Assembly: GCF_033115175.1 (NCBI RefSeq)
Contig: NC_084836.1
Span: forward strand, 67,542,797 to 67,606,796
DNA: 64,000 nt
Source: Lepus europaeus
Taxonomy: Eukaryota > Chordata > Mammalia > Lagomorpha > Leporidae
Reading direction: 5' to 3'
The number at the start of each line of letters is the position of its first letter. The stretch's first letter is position 1. A program made the position numbers and the translations under genes. The notes under the pieces were generated by a model. That model worked only from the letters and a program-made list of their open reading frames with translations, did no database searches and was not told where the DNA came from. Of the stretch, positions 1 through 13,200 are shown piece after piece.

Positions 1-300
1 TAAGCCTCCGCCTGTGGCCCCAACATCCCATCTGGGCACCAGTTGGGAATTCCAGCTGCTCCACTTCCGATCCACCTCCTGATGATGGCCTGGGGAAGCA
101 ACACAGGATGGCCCAAGTGCCTGGGCTCCTGCACCCTTGTGAAGACCTGGAAGAAGCTCCTGGCTCCAGATTGGCCCAGCTTCAGCCGTTTTGGCCATTC
201 GGGGAGCGGACTGACAGATGGAAGACCTCTGTCTCTCCCTCTCTGTTTGTAACTCTGCCTCTGAAATAAATTAACAAATCTAAAAAAAAAAAAAAAAAAA
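1..300 (+). mobile_element. CSINE, 5' end cut by window edge
   Basis: tRNA-derived lagomorph SINE with the GGCCTGGGGAAGC... block, CT-rich region, AAATAAATTAAC and an A18 tail. It lies in EIF4B intron 8. Confidence 0.9.
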
Positions 301-1057
301 TGTTTCAAGAATGAATTTAAAACAAAAAAAAACAAATGGGAGCTCTTGTGGTTTGTGTTTTGTCAGATGGGGGATTAGACAACTCCATGCAGTGGGATTT
401 CCACCTGGCTCTAACAAACTCTGTTCTTGCCTGTACTTCCTGCCTGGCCGTCCAGGTCTACCTTCCCTCTTCCGGGAAAATCCCAGGAGAGGATGGACAG
501 AGAGCCCTCGGCACGAAGGCTGAGATGGGATGGTGAATAAGGAAGGCAGAAAAATGTGGGGCCAAATACCCTAACCTTTCTGACGCCATCACCTCAGTTA
601 GAACGACACAACCTGCGACAAGTCAGACTGGCAACACAACACATCTTGCAGGCTGTATTTTAGAAGACGCACCAAAATCTCCCCCGTACTGTGGTGTAAT
701 GGCAGTGGAAATCAGTAGTGCTTGCTTTCTAACCTCTCAGTGCCCATCGCTGGTCACGAGATTATGGTAATCTGAATGTGAATTCTTTTGCTTGAAAAAT
801 GGGGCGCTAAGCCACCAATGCGAAGTGTCATTCTAAGTGGGATCATAACGACCCTTTGAGTGGAGGCCTCCTCGCTGCGGCAGGTGAGCGGGACAGAACT
901 CGACGTGGTTCATCTCCATGAGGCTGTCCACATCCCTGCTGCCCGCTCCACAGCGTGGACCCTCGACCCGTGCCCACTCCAGGAGCCAGAAGCAGGCTGC
1001 AAAGATCCCAGCGTCCCCAGCGTCTGCTCCATCAGGAAAGCAAGAGAACACGATTAC

Positions 1058-1231
1058 CTCTGTCCTCCCGCCTGTAGTCGTCCCGGGAGTAATCGTCTCT
1101 GGAGCCCCACGGCCGGTCGTCCCGTCTGTCATAGCGGTCTTCGTAGCGGTCCCCGCCTCCCCTGTAGTCGTCATCCCTGCGGTACCCACTACCAAACGCT
1201 CTTCTGCCACTGCCTAGCCTGGAGTCATAGC
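1058..1231 (-). CDS. EIF4B: EIF4B coding exon 8 (last in window)
   Basis: 174 nt from GYDSRLGSGRRAFGSG to SRDDYSRDDYRREDRG. Donor AGAG|GTAATC leads to an intron that leaves the window. Compared with human, SWSSR reads PWGSR here. Confidence 0.95.
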
Positions 1232-4200
1232 CTGCAAACACACCCCAAGTTGCAACTGTCACACTGGAGGGTAAGAGGACAACACAGTAGTGTTTCAAAG
1301 ACAGCAATGTGCTTTTTACTCACCCCGATCGTAGTCTCGGCTGCCCCGGTCGTCATAGCGATCCCGACCCCCGTATCGATCCATGTCCCGGCGTGGGCCA
1401 TCCCGATACCCGTCCCGGTACCCATCCCGATACCGGTCTGAATCGTAACGATCCCGATACTCTAGAGGAGAGAGACAGGTAACATTGTCCCCTTTTCTCT
1501 GACCCCATTAACATTAAGAGAAACAAACACTCTGGTGTCTTAGTTTCCACAAAGACAAATCACAGTATTTCCCCAAGTGGAAGAATTTGTGCAGTATGGA
1601 ATTTTTCTCAGTATTGGACTTCTTCAAAAAATGTCTCGAGTGAAACCAACTTTGCTGGCCAATGACTGGGGATGAGGGATACGAGTGGAAAGAATGTCTA
1701 CATCCCATAATGGACTTCAGGGGGACAAGAGGCTGCAGGTCAGAAGCAGCCAGCACAGAACCAATCAGGTTACAGCCGGCGCCTCACCCGCCGGAAGCCA
1801 GAGGACCAGTCACCACACTGTGACAGGGACAGAAAAAACAGCCAGCCAGCACGTGCCTCCAGGCTCCGGAACGGAGCATTTCAGCTCTGACTACCCAAAT
1901 GGCAGAGATGAACAAGCATCTAGTGCCGCCAAAGTTTAAGGGCTTAAGTCAACTCTGGTATCGCTGATCATAATTTAAAATAATACAAACGCTCTCAAAG
2001 CCATTTCAGGACTATGCACTACAAGGTTTAGCATCACGCAAACCCTTGGATCGGCACTTATTCCGAGGAAATGACGACAGAGGACACTCACGGTGATGTC
2101 GTCTGTTAACAGTAACACTGCGGAGCACGCACGCTAACAACACTGACTTAGAAACACATGTTCTCAGCGTGTGCAAGACATATGTGCAAAAAGCATGCTG
2201 TAAACTGTATTTCTCTCCCTCACCGCCCCCATCACAGGTCCCTACTCAGGGGCAAGCTGGAGACTGCCACCTAGGACACAGGCAGCTGCTACTCAGCTCC
2301 AGCTCACTGCTGCCACACTGTCTGGTTCCCAGAGAAGCACCCCAACTTTTAATTGCACAGCCTTTTTCTCTCAGCGACAAGACAGACCCCGGCACTGTGC
2401 ACAGCAGAGTCTATAACGGAACACGACCAACCAGCGAGACTCAGTCACGTATTTCCTGCGCAGTGTTTCTGGCCCTGTACTCGCTTTCATCCAGGGAACA
2501 CGGAAACGAAGCAGCGCACCCTCCCTGAGAAAGCAGATCCGCAGTGAGGAGCCACGCACGGGCATGCGCTCGCCAGACTTCACAGCAACATCTGGAGGAC
2601 GGCCCACCCCAGCCCCCATGCTGTCCTCTCTGGGCCTGAACTTAGGACCAGAGTCTCCGCCTGCCGCACGCAGCCTGGCATCTCCAGCTCATCTCAACCA
2701 CGAGCTGACTCTGGGGCCGCTGTGGATAACAACACACACTCACTCTTGTCAGCCATGCTGCTTGTTCTAATTCAAGGTGGCGGGTGAGAAAATAGTTATG
2801 TCCCTCGACTCAACAGGACCCTTGGGCTGCCTTTTCTTCCTGTTAACAATAGAATCTCGGCCTCATCGCTGAAGGGCAGTGGCTCGGGCGCTTCTCCCCA
2901 GGGCTCTGGCGGGTCAAAGACTCGGTCGCAAGGTCAGACAGAACCCTGTGAGGCCGCTCTTCCTCCTGCCCTCTCCCCAGCTCCTCAAGCTTCATTTTCT
3001 TCGGTGAAGGAGGACGCCCGCCTCAGAGGGGCTTCATTTTTACTGTTCCCCAACTGCATCTGTATAGCGCTCAAGGGGTCCCCCAAAACCAGAGTGCCTG
3101 TGACTTTAAGCTGTCCTTTTTTTCCTTACAGCTTTTCAAATATACTGACATGTAAAGAAGCAATTATAGCAAATCCATCGCTTACGTTTAGTTTATGTCA
3201 GTATTGAGAAGTATGACCGTTACGGATATTTAGAACAGAATCCCCAGCTACAGTCTGGAGGGTTGCACTACTACATGTATCTACAGGCAGAGAGACAGAG
3301 ACAGAGAGAAAGGTCTTCCTATTTGCCGTTGGTTCACCCTCCAATGGCCGCCGCACCGCACTGATCTGAAGGCAGGAGTCAGGTGCTTCTCCTGGTCTCC
3401 CATGCGGGTGCAGGGCCCAAGCACTTGGGCCATCCTCCACTGCCTTCCCGGGCCACAGCAGAGAGCTGGCCTGGAAGAGGGGCAACCGGGGCAGAATCCG
3501 GCGCCCTGACCGGGACTAGAACCTGGTGTGCTGGCGCCACAAGGCGGAGGATTAGCTTATTGAGCTGCGGCGCTGGCTGCCACATGTATCCTGATGGACA
3601 TTATGACCCGCGTATCACGCAACATTTTGGCACAATTTTCAAATATCCACATTTATTTATTTGTGGTACCTGCCTCAATGTAACAGGTTCTGAATTTTAT
3701 CTTTGCTGTTGCGTGTATGTTATGCTAAGTATTCCATTATATTGGCAAACGACTACTTAAACATTTCTTTGCTGAAAACTATCAGGTTCTTTCCATTTTT
3801 CAAATGATTAGTGTTAAGCTTTTCATGTATTTTTAAGCAAGTTGCATAATTTTCCCCATGAAGGCCTTAGGAACCTTTGCTGGACTTAGGTGTGATGTAC
3901 CCTCTGTAAGGCATCCCCATCCCGCCCTCACTGGCCTCTCCTTTTCCTTCTTTTCTCGCCTACACTGTATCCTGCTTCTTCTCTTCTCCTCCCAGCCCTG
4001 GCCCCGCCCAGTGCACGTCCAATAAACACTGGAGTTTGTTTTGTTCCATTTCTTGTTTACTGCTGTCCTCAGCCCAAACAGTGTCTGGCCCGAGGTTGGG
4101 TAACTTTGTTATTTAAAAGAAATTATATTTTGATCATTCAGATATGACAATGTAACTGATGTCTGTATAATGCTCTGCATGCAGCAATCCTGCTAAGCTT

Positions 4201-7200
4201 AGTTTAAGCAGTTTACTTGGTACAACCTTGTGGGTTTCATTATAAACAACTGTCTACAACACTGGACAACTGCCTGTCCCCTTAAATCTTTGCTAAGTTA
4301 AAAAACAGGGAAGAACCACCGAGTTTATCAAACTCCTGCTCTGCGCCCATGAACTCCTATGGATGCTGTGTGACCTGCTAATGTGACCATCCAACTACCA
4401 CATTTACGCCGTGACTGCACAGGCCAGCCCCGGAAAACACAGGAAACTCACTCCACAGAAGCAAACTTACTGTCTCCGAAGCTATCGTCCCCTCTCCGAG
4501 GAGGGTAGTCATCAAAGCTGTCCGTGGCAGGACGGGCCCTCCAGTCTGTGTCTGTTTTGTCAGAGTCCCGATTTCTGTCTCGGCCAAAGGAACGATCGTC
4601 CCTGTCTAGAGATGGATTCAAACAAAGAGCAAGTTGCGCGTGACAGCCACCAAATGTGGCCCACACACCCAGAGCCCCTACACCACACGGCATTTCCCTC
4701 CTCATTCCCCAAGAGCCCCCAACAGCCAGGGCTGGGGCAGGCTGCAGGCAGGAGCTGGGAGCTCAGTTCCGGTCTTCTAGAGCCAGGCATCGAACCCAGA
4801 TCTCCAATATAGGACGTGGGCATCTTCAGCCGCGTTTTAACCGTCAAGCTGAACCCCTGCCCTGCGCAATTTCTTTCTTTTTTTTTTTTTTGACAGGCGG
4901 AGTGGACAGTGAGAGAGAGACAGAGAGAAAGGTCTTCCCATTTGCCGTTGGTTCACCCTCCAATGGCCGCCGCGGTAGCGCGCTGCGGCCCGCGCACCGC
5001 GCTGATCCGATGGCAGGAGCCAGGTGCTTCTCCTGGTCTCCCATGGGGTGCAGGGCCCAAGCCCTTGGGCCATCCTCCACTGCCTTCCCTGGCCACAGCA
5101 GAGAGCTGGCCTGGAAGAGGGGCAACCGGGACAGGATCGGTGCCCCGACCGGGACTAGAACCCGGTGTACCGGCGCCACAAGGCGGAGGATTAGCCTAGT
5201 GAGCCACGGCGCCGGCTGCAATTTCTCTTTTACATCACACTGTCATTAGGAAGTCGTCCCAGGCCCCTGAGTCCACGCTCCAGTTCAACTGGGAGACTCT
5301 CCCATGCTTACCGTTACATTAGTCTCACACTGTGCAGGCCACAAGTCCCTCTTGTGCCCAATGACACTGCGAGGCAGCTAATCTGTTTATCATCTACTTC
5401 CTTTTTATTACGTCAATCAGCGCCTATCAGTCCTGACATTACTGCCATCTTGAGCTGGAAACTCTTCACTGTAGGGGGCTGTTCTATTCATCACAGGATT
5501 TTTTTTTTCAAAAGTTATTTTTTAAAAAATGATTTTTATTTGAAAGTCAGAGTTACACAGAGAGGAGAGAGAGAGAGAAAGGTTTTCCTTCCGTTGGTTC
5601 ACTCCCCACTTGGCTGCAACGGCTAGAGCTACACCGATCTGATCTGAAGCCAGGAGCTTCCTCGGGGTCTCCCACGCAGGTGCAGGGGCCCAAGGACTTG
5701 GGCCGTCTTCTACTGCTTTCCCAGGTCATAGCAGAGAGCTAGATCAGAAGTGGAGCAGCCGGGATTTGAACCAGTGCCCATATGGGATGCCGGCCCCCAT
5801 TACAGGATTAACATCTGCATCCTTCTACCTTTTACACTATCACAAGTTGTGTGAGGCAAAACTGGCTGTAGAACTGCTTCTGTAGATTCAGCAAGAGCTG
5901 TACTGTCTACTAACATGTTCTGGAAGAGGTTGGCAATGCAGCACAGCACCATATGCCAGGCCTGTGATGCTGGCACCCTATACCAGAGTGTGCGAGTCCC
6001 GGCTGCTCCACTTCCGAACCAGCTCCCTGCTCATGCACCTGGGAAAGCAGTATAGGACAGCCCAAGTATTGGACCCCTGTCACCCATGTGGGAGACCCGG
6101 ATGGAGTTCCTTGCTCCTGGGCTTTGATCTGGCCAGCTGCAGCTGTTGCACCATTTGGGGAGTGAACCAGCAGATGGAAGATTACCCCCCACCACTCTGC
6201 TTTTCAAATAAACCAATCTTTAAATAAAAATTTCCAGGGAAGGATACCCCCACCTCGTTATTCCAGGACTATTTATTTCCAAACAAGAAATTTCTGTTTC
6301 CTTACCTTTATCCTGTGCTTGGTCAGCAACATCCACTCGAATTCTCCTGTTACCTAAAGACTGAGAGCACAGGACCATATTAACCAACCTTTTGCCCTAG
6401 TGTGCACAAATCCCATGAATGACCTTCAAACCTGGGCATAGCAGAAGCACTAGGGAAGGAAGATAAGGAAGAACACTGTAATCTAGCTAACATTCCAACT
6501 TGTCAGCTAAAGAATCCTTTACAAAGGCTTGCAAATGGATATAAGCCCTCAGGATGAACAAACTTAAGTTGTCCTTAAATGGATAGCAGGTCAATTACCT
6601 TACTCATTGTTCTGGTCAAGTGTAATAAATTAACAGTAACCCCCAGACAATCAGCTGTTTGGTGCTACAGCAATCATTTACAGAGCCAGCAAAGTTGCAT
6701 GAAGCATGCTCTCGGTCTGTAACCTCAGGTTTCTTCACTCAATATAACCTCTGGATAAATCAGTTCCTCCAGGGACACCCCCATTTCCATTTCCACACAG
6801 CATTATTGACCTACTGCAAACCTCAGTAAGTCTGCTGGTGATTCTCCTCACTGCACAATGCATCCTATAGCTGAAGAACACCCCAGAGTCTAATCAGTTA
6901 ACCCAGCAAACACCACGCAACAGCTGTGAGGTATTCCTTTATCATGCAGGCCAAGTTACATTATTATTATTATTATTATTTTTTGACAGGCAGAGTGGGC
7001 AGAGAAAGGTCTTCCTTTGCCGTTGGTTCACCCTCCAATGGCTGCTGCGGCCGGCGGACCGCGCTGATCCGAAGCCAGGAGCCAGATGCTTCTCCTGGTC
7101 TCCCATGCGGGTGCAGGACCCAAGCACTTGGGCCATCCTCCACTGCCTTCCTGGGCCACAGCAGAGAGCTGGCCTGGAAGAGGGGCAACCGGGATAGAAT

Positions 7201-10200
7201 CCGGCGCCCCGACTGGGACTAGAACCAGGTATGCTGGCGCCGCTAGGCGGAGGATTAGCCTATTAAGCCGCGGCGCCAGCCCCTAATTTACATTATTAAG
7301 TTAGTGTCTGTACCACCTACATGTGATTCAGGGAGACAAACTTCAGAAACCGCACTGTCAATCTCCTCTAAGCCACACCCAGGACCACCACAGTAAATGA
7401 GCCTCAATGGAGAAATGTTTCCAAACCCTCATAAATTATCAAAGGGCACCATCACAACACCTCCCCGAAAATGAGGTGATACTCTTTAATACAAATCAAG
7501 TTGTTTTAATCAAGTTGGTTTCTGTTTCCCTTCATCAGGTCAGATGATTCTGAAAAAGGAGCCGTAAAGCCCAGGCAAAGCTGGAGTGAACTGACGTGAC
7601 GTGACTGTACTTACAACCTGGTGTGTGTGTGTGTGGGGGGGTTCTTCCAGTGTTCCAGCTAAGCACCTCCCTGCGTTACTGGAGCCTAGTGAACTTGCTA
7701 CATGTTGAGTGTTAGTGATACACTGCTGAACGACACAGGCTTTGCTCTGTGGATATTATGCAATCTCTGGAATAGCTACTCAGTCAAGGTGGACGATCAA
7801 CGTACTCTCCCACCCGTAGTCTTTTTACCTCTTCATTGAGACTCAGGGCACTGAGCAGGGAATCCAGGTCTTCAAACTCAGCATACCCAAAACCTTTCAG
7901 CCTCTCTGGATTGCTGGGTTCACGTGGTAAGCGCACGGCACTAATCTGAAGGAGTGAAGAAATCAACAAGTTTCCCCATGTTTTCATCATTCCTTTTAAA
8001 AAACCACCTAAGCCATCACTGTCTGAGTTTCTCTGCAGAATACAAGGCCGGATGTGTCCAGGAGGATCTCCGGCTTAGACCGAGCCTTTACTACACACCT
8101 AACCACACCTTCTGCACCTTCAACCAGGAGAATTTAACCCTTAAAAAAAGGCCAATGTGCATGCAGCGCATTCCTCGTGTTACTGACTTGGTTCATTCTA
8201 CAGTACATTTCTGATTTTTCATTTCCCAATGAAGAGCAGCTGCCAAGTCCATAGTTAGTCACTATTCTTCATGTCTAGCTGGTTGCCTCAAAGTCCTACA
8301 CTTACATTTAATCCCCTAAAGAATTCCTTAATGGAGTCTTCTGTTACATCATAGGGCAGGTTCCCTAGAAAAGCAGTGTAGGGTGGTGATTTGGGAAGAC
8401 GGCTCCGGTCGATATTGGGTTCCCGAGCAGCCCGTGGAGCAGTGGGAAGGATGGAACGGTCAATTGGGGGCGCCCTGTAGACGTCGTCATCGTTGCTGTG
8501 CCAAGTGGTGGAAACTAGAAGAGCAGATACAAGTTAGAGGAAGCCTCCCTTAGTATCACCAGAGTAAGAAGAACCCTCAAACACGCTACCTCGGGACAGA
8601 CACCCCTGTGGGAGGTTCAGCAGTAAGGGTGGCTTTACAAAGAGAAAATGCTTCTGAGATGTTACAACTGGAATAGCAACAAAAGAAGAGTACTCAGTAT
8701 CTCTGCCTGCATGTCAAGGTCTTTAACAGCCTGACCTTTAACAGGATCCTGACACAGCTCACTCCCAGTACAGCAAGTAAACAGTGGCTATTAGGAACAG
8801 TCACCCCGAGCAGGCACTTCATACAATACGCCCCACCTCATCTTTTTAACAATGCTGTGAGGTTGTTCCCCACGCTGCAGAGCAGTGGAGCCATGATTCA
8901 AACTTGGGCCCCTTTTACTCCGAATGCATCCGATCACCAGGGACAGCTCTCACCGTCCTGCTGGTTAGGCTGCAGTGTCTTCTTCACGGTTTATCTTCCT
9001 CTTTAAATGGAAAATGTGACCTTCATGAAATTTCCCGTTTTCCTTATTAAGAGGTAACAAAAACATTCTTCCAGTCTGCAATGTTTCTTTTTTTTGGGGG
9101 TGGGGGTGGGTGACTGGATCTATGTCATACCTGCTAATTAAAACAGCTGTCTGTCCCTGGTCGCTCCCTGAATGTAGAGCTTGTCCAATGACACTCCAGT
9201 GACAATTCCGCATTTCCCCACTGTCACCATCATTGCCATTCCTTTCCCTCAGGCCTTCCGCACTGGCCCAGGGACACCCAGCCACCACACTAGTAGCTTC
9301 TAGGGCTATTCCTCAGCCGAGTACAGTTTATAAATGGCATTGCAGTCACTTTTATGGAATTCAGAAAGATAAGCCTTTTAGTGCAAAAGCCAGGAACAGC
9401 ACGGAGCTCTCCTGAATGGCTACCTTGGCCTCTCACACAGAAGACTGCACGAGAGACGTACGATCCCAGGTTTTATAAAACCAGTAAGTTCCTTTCAAAT
9501 CAGAACCAGTACGTTGTCTAGAAGGTAATAGAAATTCAGTCTCGATGACAAACAGAAGGAAAATTACCATCTCCTTCTAGGTCGTCCGTTTCATCAGCCC
9601 AGCTGACTGGCTTGGGGACATAGGTGCTTCCTCCACCAGTGCCCCCATCCTCAGCCAGAAAGTCCGTCAGGGAGATAGTCTTCCCCTTCTTATTCTTCTT
9701 TTTTGCTGTGTTAAAAAGGCAAGAGACAAGATTATTCGTCACTACTCAGGTAGCACAACAGAATAGTACGAAACACACCAATTTGTTCGCATTCACTTAT
9801 TTGAGAAAGAGCTCCTCTCTACTGGTTTGCCCCTCAAATGCCTGCAACTGCCGAGGTTCGGCTGCGGCCGAAGCCAGGGGCTGGGGACTCGCTGCAGGCC
9901 TCCCACACGGGCAGGGAACAGGAACCCAGCTCAGCCAGCCACTCGAGCTGTCACCGCTGTCTCCCAGGGCCTGCAGTGGCAGGAAGCTGGAGTCAGGCTG
10001 GTGTCTAATGCAGCGTCCTGACCACCAGGCCAGAGGCCAGCGAAGGACTGGATTATGGCACAGCTACATGAAGGAACACCTCACAGGTATAAACAAGCAG
10101 AAAGCACTACGTGACGGCACAGGAAGAATTCACCAGCAAATGCAAACATTCAGAAGTCACAGGACACATGTGTGTAACCACACGTGAATGTGTGGAGAAA

Positions 10201-13200
10201 GGACTAGAAAGATGTTCAGGGTGGAGCAACCTTCTCCCTTCCGCTATATCTATTATTTATTAATTACTGGAGGTTCTTAATTTCAGAACAGGTCACTACA
10301 ATCTAGAAAAGACAAAACTTCTTACCCCATATAAGAGATTATATATGGCACATCTGAGAACTGTGTGACACTTGCAAAATAATCAGTTACAATAAAAACC
10401 GCTACCCACTAATTTACAGGAAGAAAACTAAGTCTTTCTCAGAAGAGAGGTTAAAGATCACAACCCCAAAGTTACAGTGAGGTCACATGGCAGAGCTAGC
10501 ACTGAAACACAGAATTTTTATCCCAAGCCCAGAGCTCTTCCTGTGCCATCGCAGGGAGCCCGGCTCCACGGCCACGCCACAATCCTGGACTTGGCTCTCT
10601 GGAAGGCACCTGAGTGATGACACTCACATATCCTAGACCTCCGTGCATTTTAGGAAAAGAATCACCCTTTTCCCTACCTTCACAGTGCACGTGCAGATCA
10701 CGACTTCTGAGAGGGCAGCAGCCAGGTATTCAGAAAAGAAAAAGGGAGCTACATGGTGTTCCAGAACCGACCTGACAGCAACCACTACATGACTAAGGCA
10801 AAGTAAATAGCCTTGCTGCAACAGGATCAGCTGTGTGGAGTTTATAACGAATTCCTTCTCCACATTCTAATTCTCACCTCCTTTTTAATACAATAATCTG
10901 GCTGCAAAAGTACATATAATCACCAGTCACATGTAAACTGTTCTATAGATGTCCAAGAGAGCACTTACAGGTCCCACAGTACAAATGCTGTAGCTCGTAT
11001 GTGAAGACAAGCAAATTTGGGCTTGAGGTCAAATATTCAACAGCACATAAGGTTATTTTAGTCTTTTTCATATATTTTAATTCAAAACAGTATCTGGGAT
11101 TATCATGATGTTAGCTAGAGAGCCTTACCCTCATAGGGCTTAATCCATCATTAGTCAATATCCAAGTATTAACCTACCTTGCTACAGGGAGAACAAAATG
11201 GACTTCATGGCCAGGACAAACAGGGAGGTCAAGTTCAAAGCAAGAACAATAAGAATGAGTAAAAGGCACCTCTTCCCTTGTTCTATCAACATACACCAAC
11301 CCAAACAGCAGAATCTGGAAGGAACCTAGCCTTTGGTCTCTTTTGGATTAATTCAGCTTTGTACAGCAAAGTTTCTTAACTCTTAACCCCTTGACTCTTT
11401 TAAGACTCCTCATTTAATGTTGTTTCAAATTTATAAATACACTTTAATGTTTAATCTCTTGATTGTTATTTAATGTTTTTAAATGTTATTTCAAATTTAT
11501 AAATACACTAAACAGCATGCCAAAAACAGCAATGTTAATTAAAAAAAATTTTGTCTCAAAGGCAGTTACAGAGAGGGGAGAGAGACAGAGGATAAGGATC
11601 TCCTATCTGCTGGTTCACTCTTCCCAATCGAACACCAAGGACCAGGTTGAAGCCAGGAGCCAGAAGCCTCTTCCAGGTCTCCTACGTGGGTGCAGGAGCC
11701 CAAGTACTTGAACAAGTGTCCATATGGGATTTCTGTTGGTGCAGCAGTGGGAGTGGGTGCGTGGGGGCATGTGGCATCTTTTTAAGATTGTATTTATTTA
11801 TTTTTAAGGCAGAGTTGCAGGAGAGAGAGGGAGAAAAGAGAGAGCGAGAAATCAAGAGATCTTCCACCTGCTGGTTCACTCCCCAAATGGCTCGAAGAGC
11901 CAGGACTGGGCCAGTCCGAAGTCAGGAGCCAGGAGCCCAAGCACTTGGGCCATCTTCTGCTGTTTTCCCAGGTGCATTAACAGGGATCTGGATCGGTAGT
12001 GGAGCAGCTGGGACTTGAACTGGCACCCATATGGGATGCTAGCATTGCAGGCAGGCGGTTTTACCTGCTGTGCCACAGCACTGACCTTGGTATCTTTCCT
12101 CTCCTGATTGTCAACAACCCCACACCCTCCCCAAGCTCCCTGGGTGAGAAATCAATGCTAGATGCGGCCTTCAATCTAACAGCAGCACTGAAGAAGTTGC
12201 AATGTGACCAACAGTTTTAGAGGAATTATGAAGCAGATTATCAGTAGATCTGAAGGGTCAGGGTTTCCCCACTGCATTTTATTCCATTAGCCGAGAAACA
12301 ATGTTGTCTCAATGTTCAGAACTGCGGTCAGCACAGTGGCATAGCAGTAAGCCACTGCTTGCAATGCTGGCATCCCATATGGATGCCAGTTCGGGACCCA
12401 GCTGCTCCATTTCTAATCCAGCTCCTTGCTAATGCACCATTTGGGGACTGAACCAGGGGATGGAAGCTCTCCCTCTTAAAAAAAAAAAAAAAATTCAGTA
12501 TTTCCACAGCTTCTCTCTCTGGCACAGCTCAGTGTTCCAGGTGTATCAATCCTTTGCCACAATGATCGAACTGGTCCAATTTCTATATTTCCTTTACCTA
12601 ACATGAGCTGGTTAAATGTTAACAAACAAAGCAAGCACCTCAAAACCAAAATGTGTTGTAATTATTTAAGGCCAAACCCACTGCAAGTTCTTTATATACC
12701 CATGTGGGTTAAATAAAAGATCTTAGAGAGGGATTTGTTATAAAGGATAAAAAAGGAACACAGCCAATCGCCGAATTCCCAAATCAGGGTTTCTGATGTT
12801 TGTGGACATTTCAGGCTGGATGATTTTCATTATAGGGGTGTCCTGTGCTCTGGGGGACATCTGGCAGTGTATCTGCCCTCTACTTGTTAGGCAGTGGAAC
12901 CCCTCCTTTCCCCCACTGCATCCTGATAGCCAGAAAAGGTGTGTACACATTGCTAATTGGGGGTGGAGGTCTATAAAATTGCCCCTTGGTTGAAAACCAC
13001 CATTTTAAGTGATGTTTTCACTTCAATAAACAGAAGGACAAATGCAGAGGAAATGCTACCCCTACAGTACACTAGCAGAAAACTAGCTACAGTAAACTGA
13101 GTGTTTATACTGCCAGGCTATAACATGCATATAGCTTCCTCAGGGCTGGCACTGTAGCCTCTGGGGTAACTGCTTTTTTATGGGCGCTGGTTCATGTCCT

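Noticed and set aside
1..800. Search for EIF4B exon 9
   Set aside because: No minus-strand sequence matching the expected GPPQRPKLNLK start was found, so it lies outside the window.
860..1441. 193-codon plus-strand frame over EIF4B exons 7-8
   Set aside because: Antisense shadow of the repetitive DRYG-coding exons.
4015..4025. AATAAA as a plus-strand gene terminator
   Set aside because: It lies in an L2-type relic inside an EIF4B intron; no plus-strand gene leads to it.
6351..6356. Alternative acceptor TTTAG|GTAAC for EIF4B exon 5
   Set aside because: It would remove S-L and shift the frame; the upstream CTCAG acceptor keeps the family sequence.
7430..7560. Possible C/D box snoRNA in EIF4B intron 4 (CTGATGA on the minus strand)
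   Set aside because: No CTGA D box at a suitable distance and no terminal stem.
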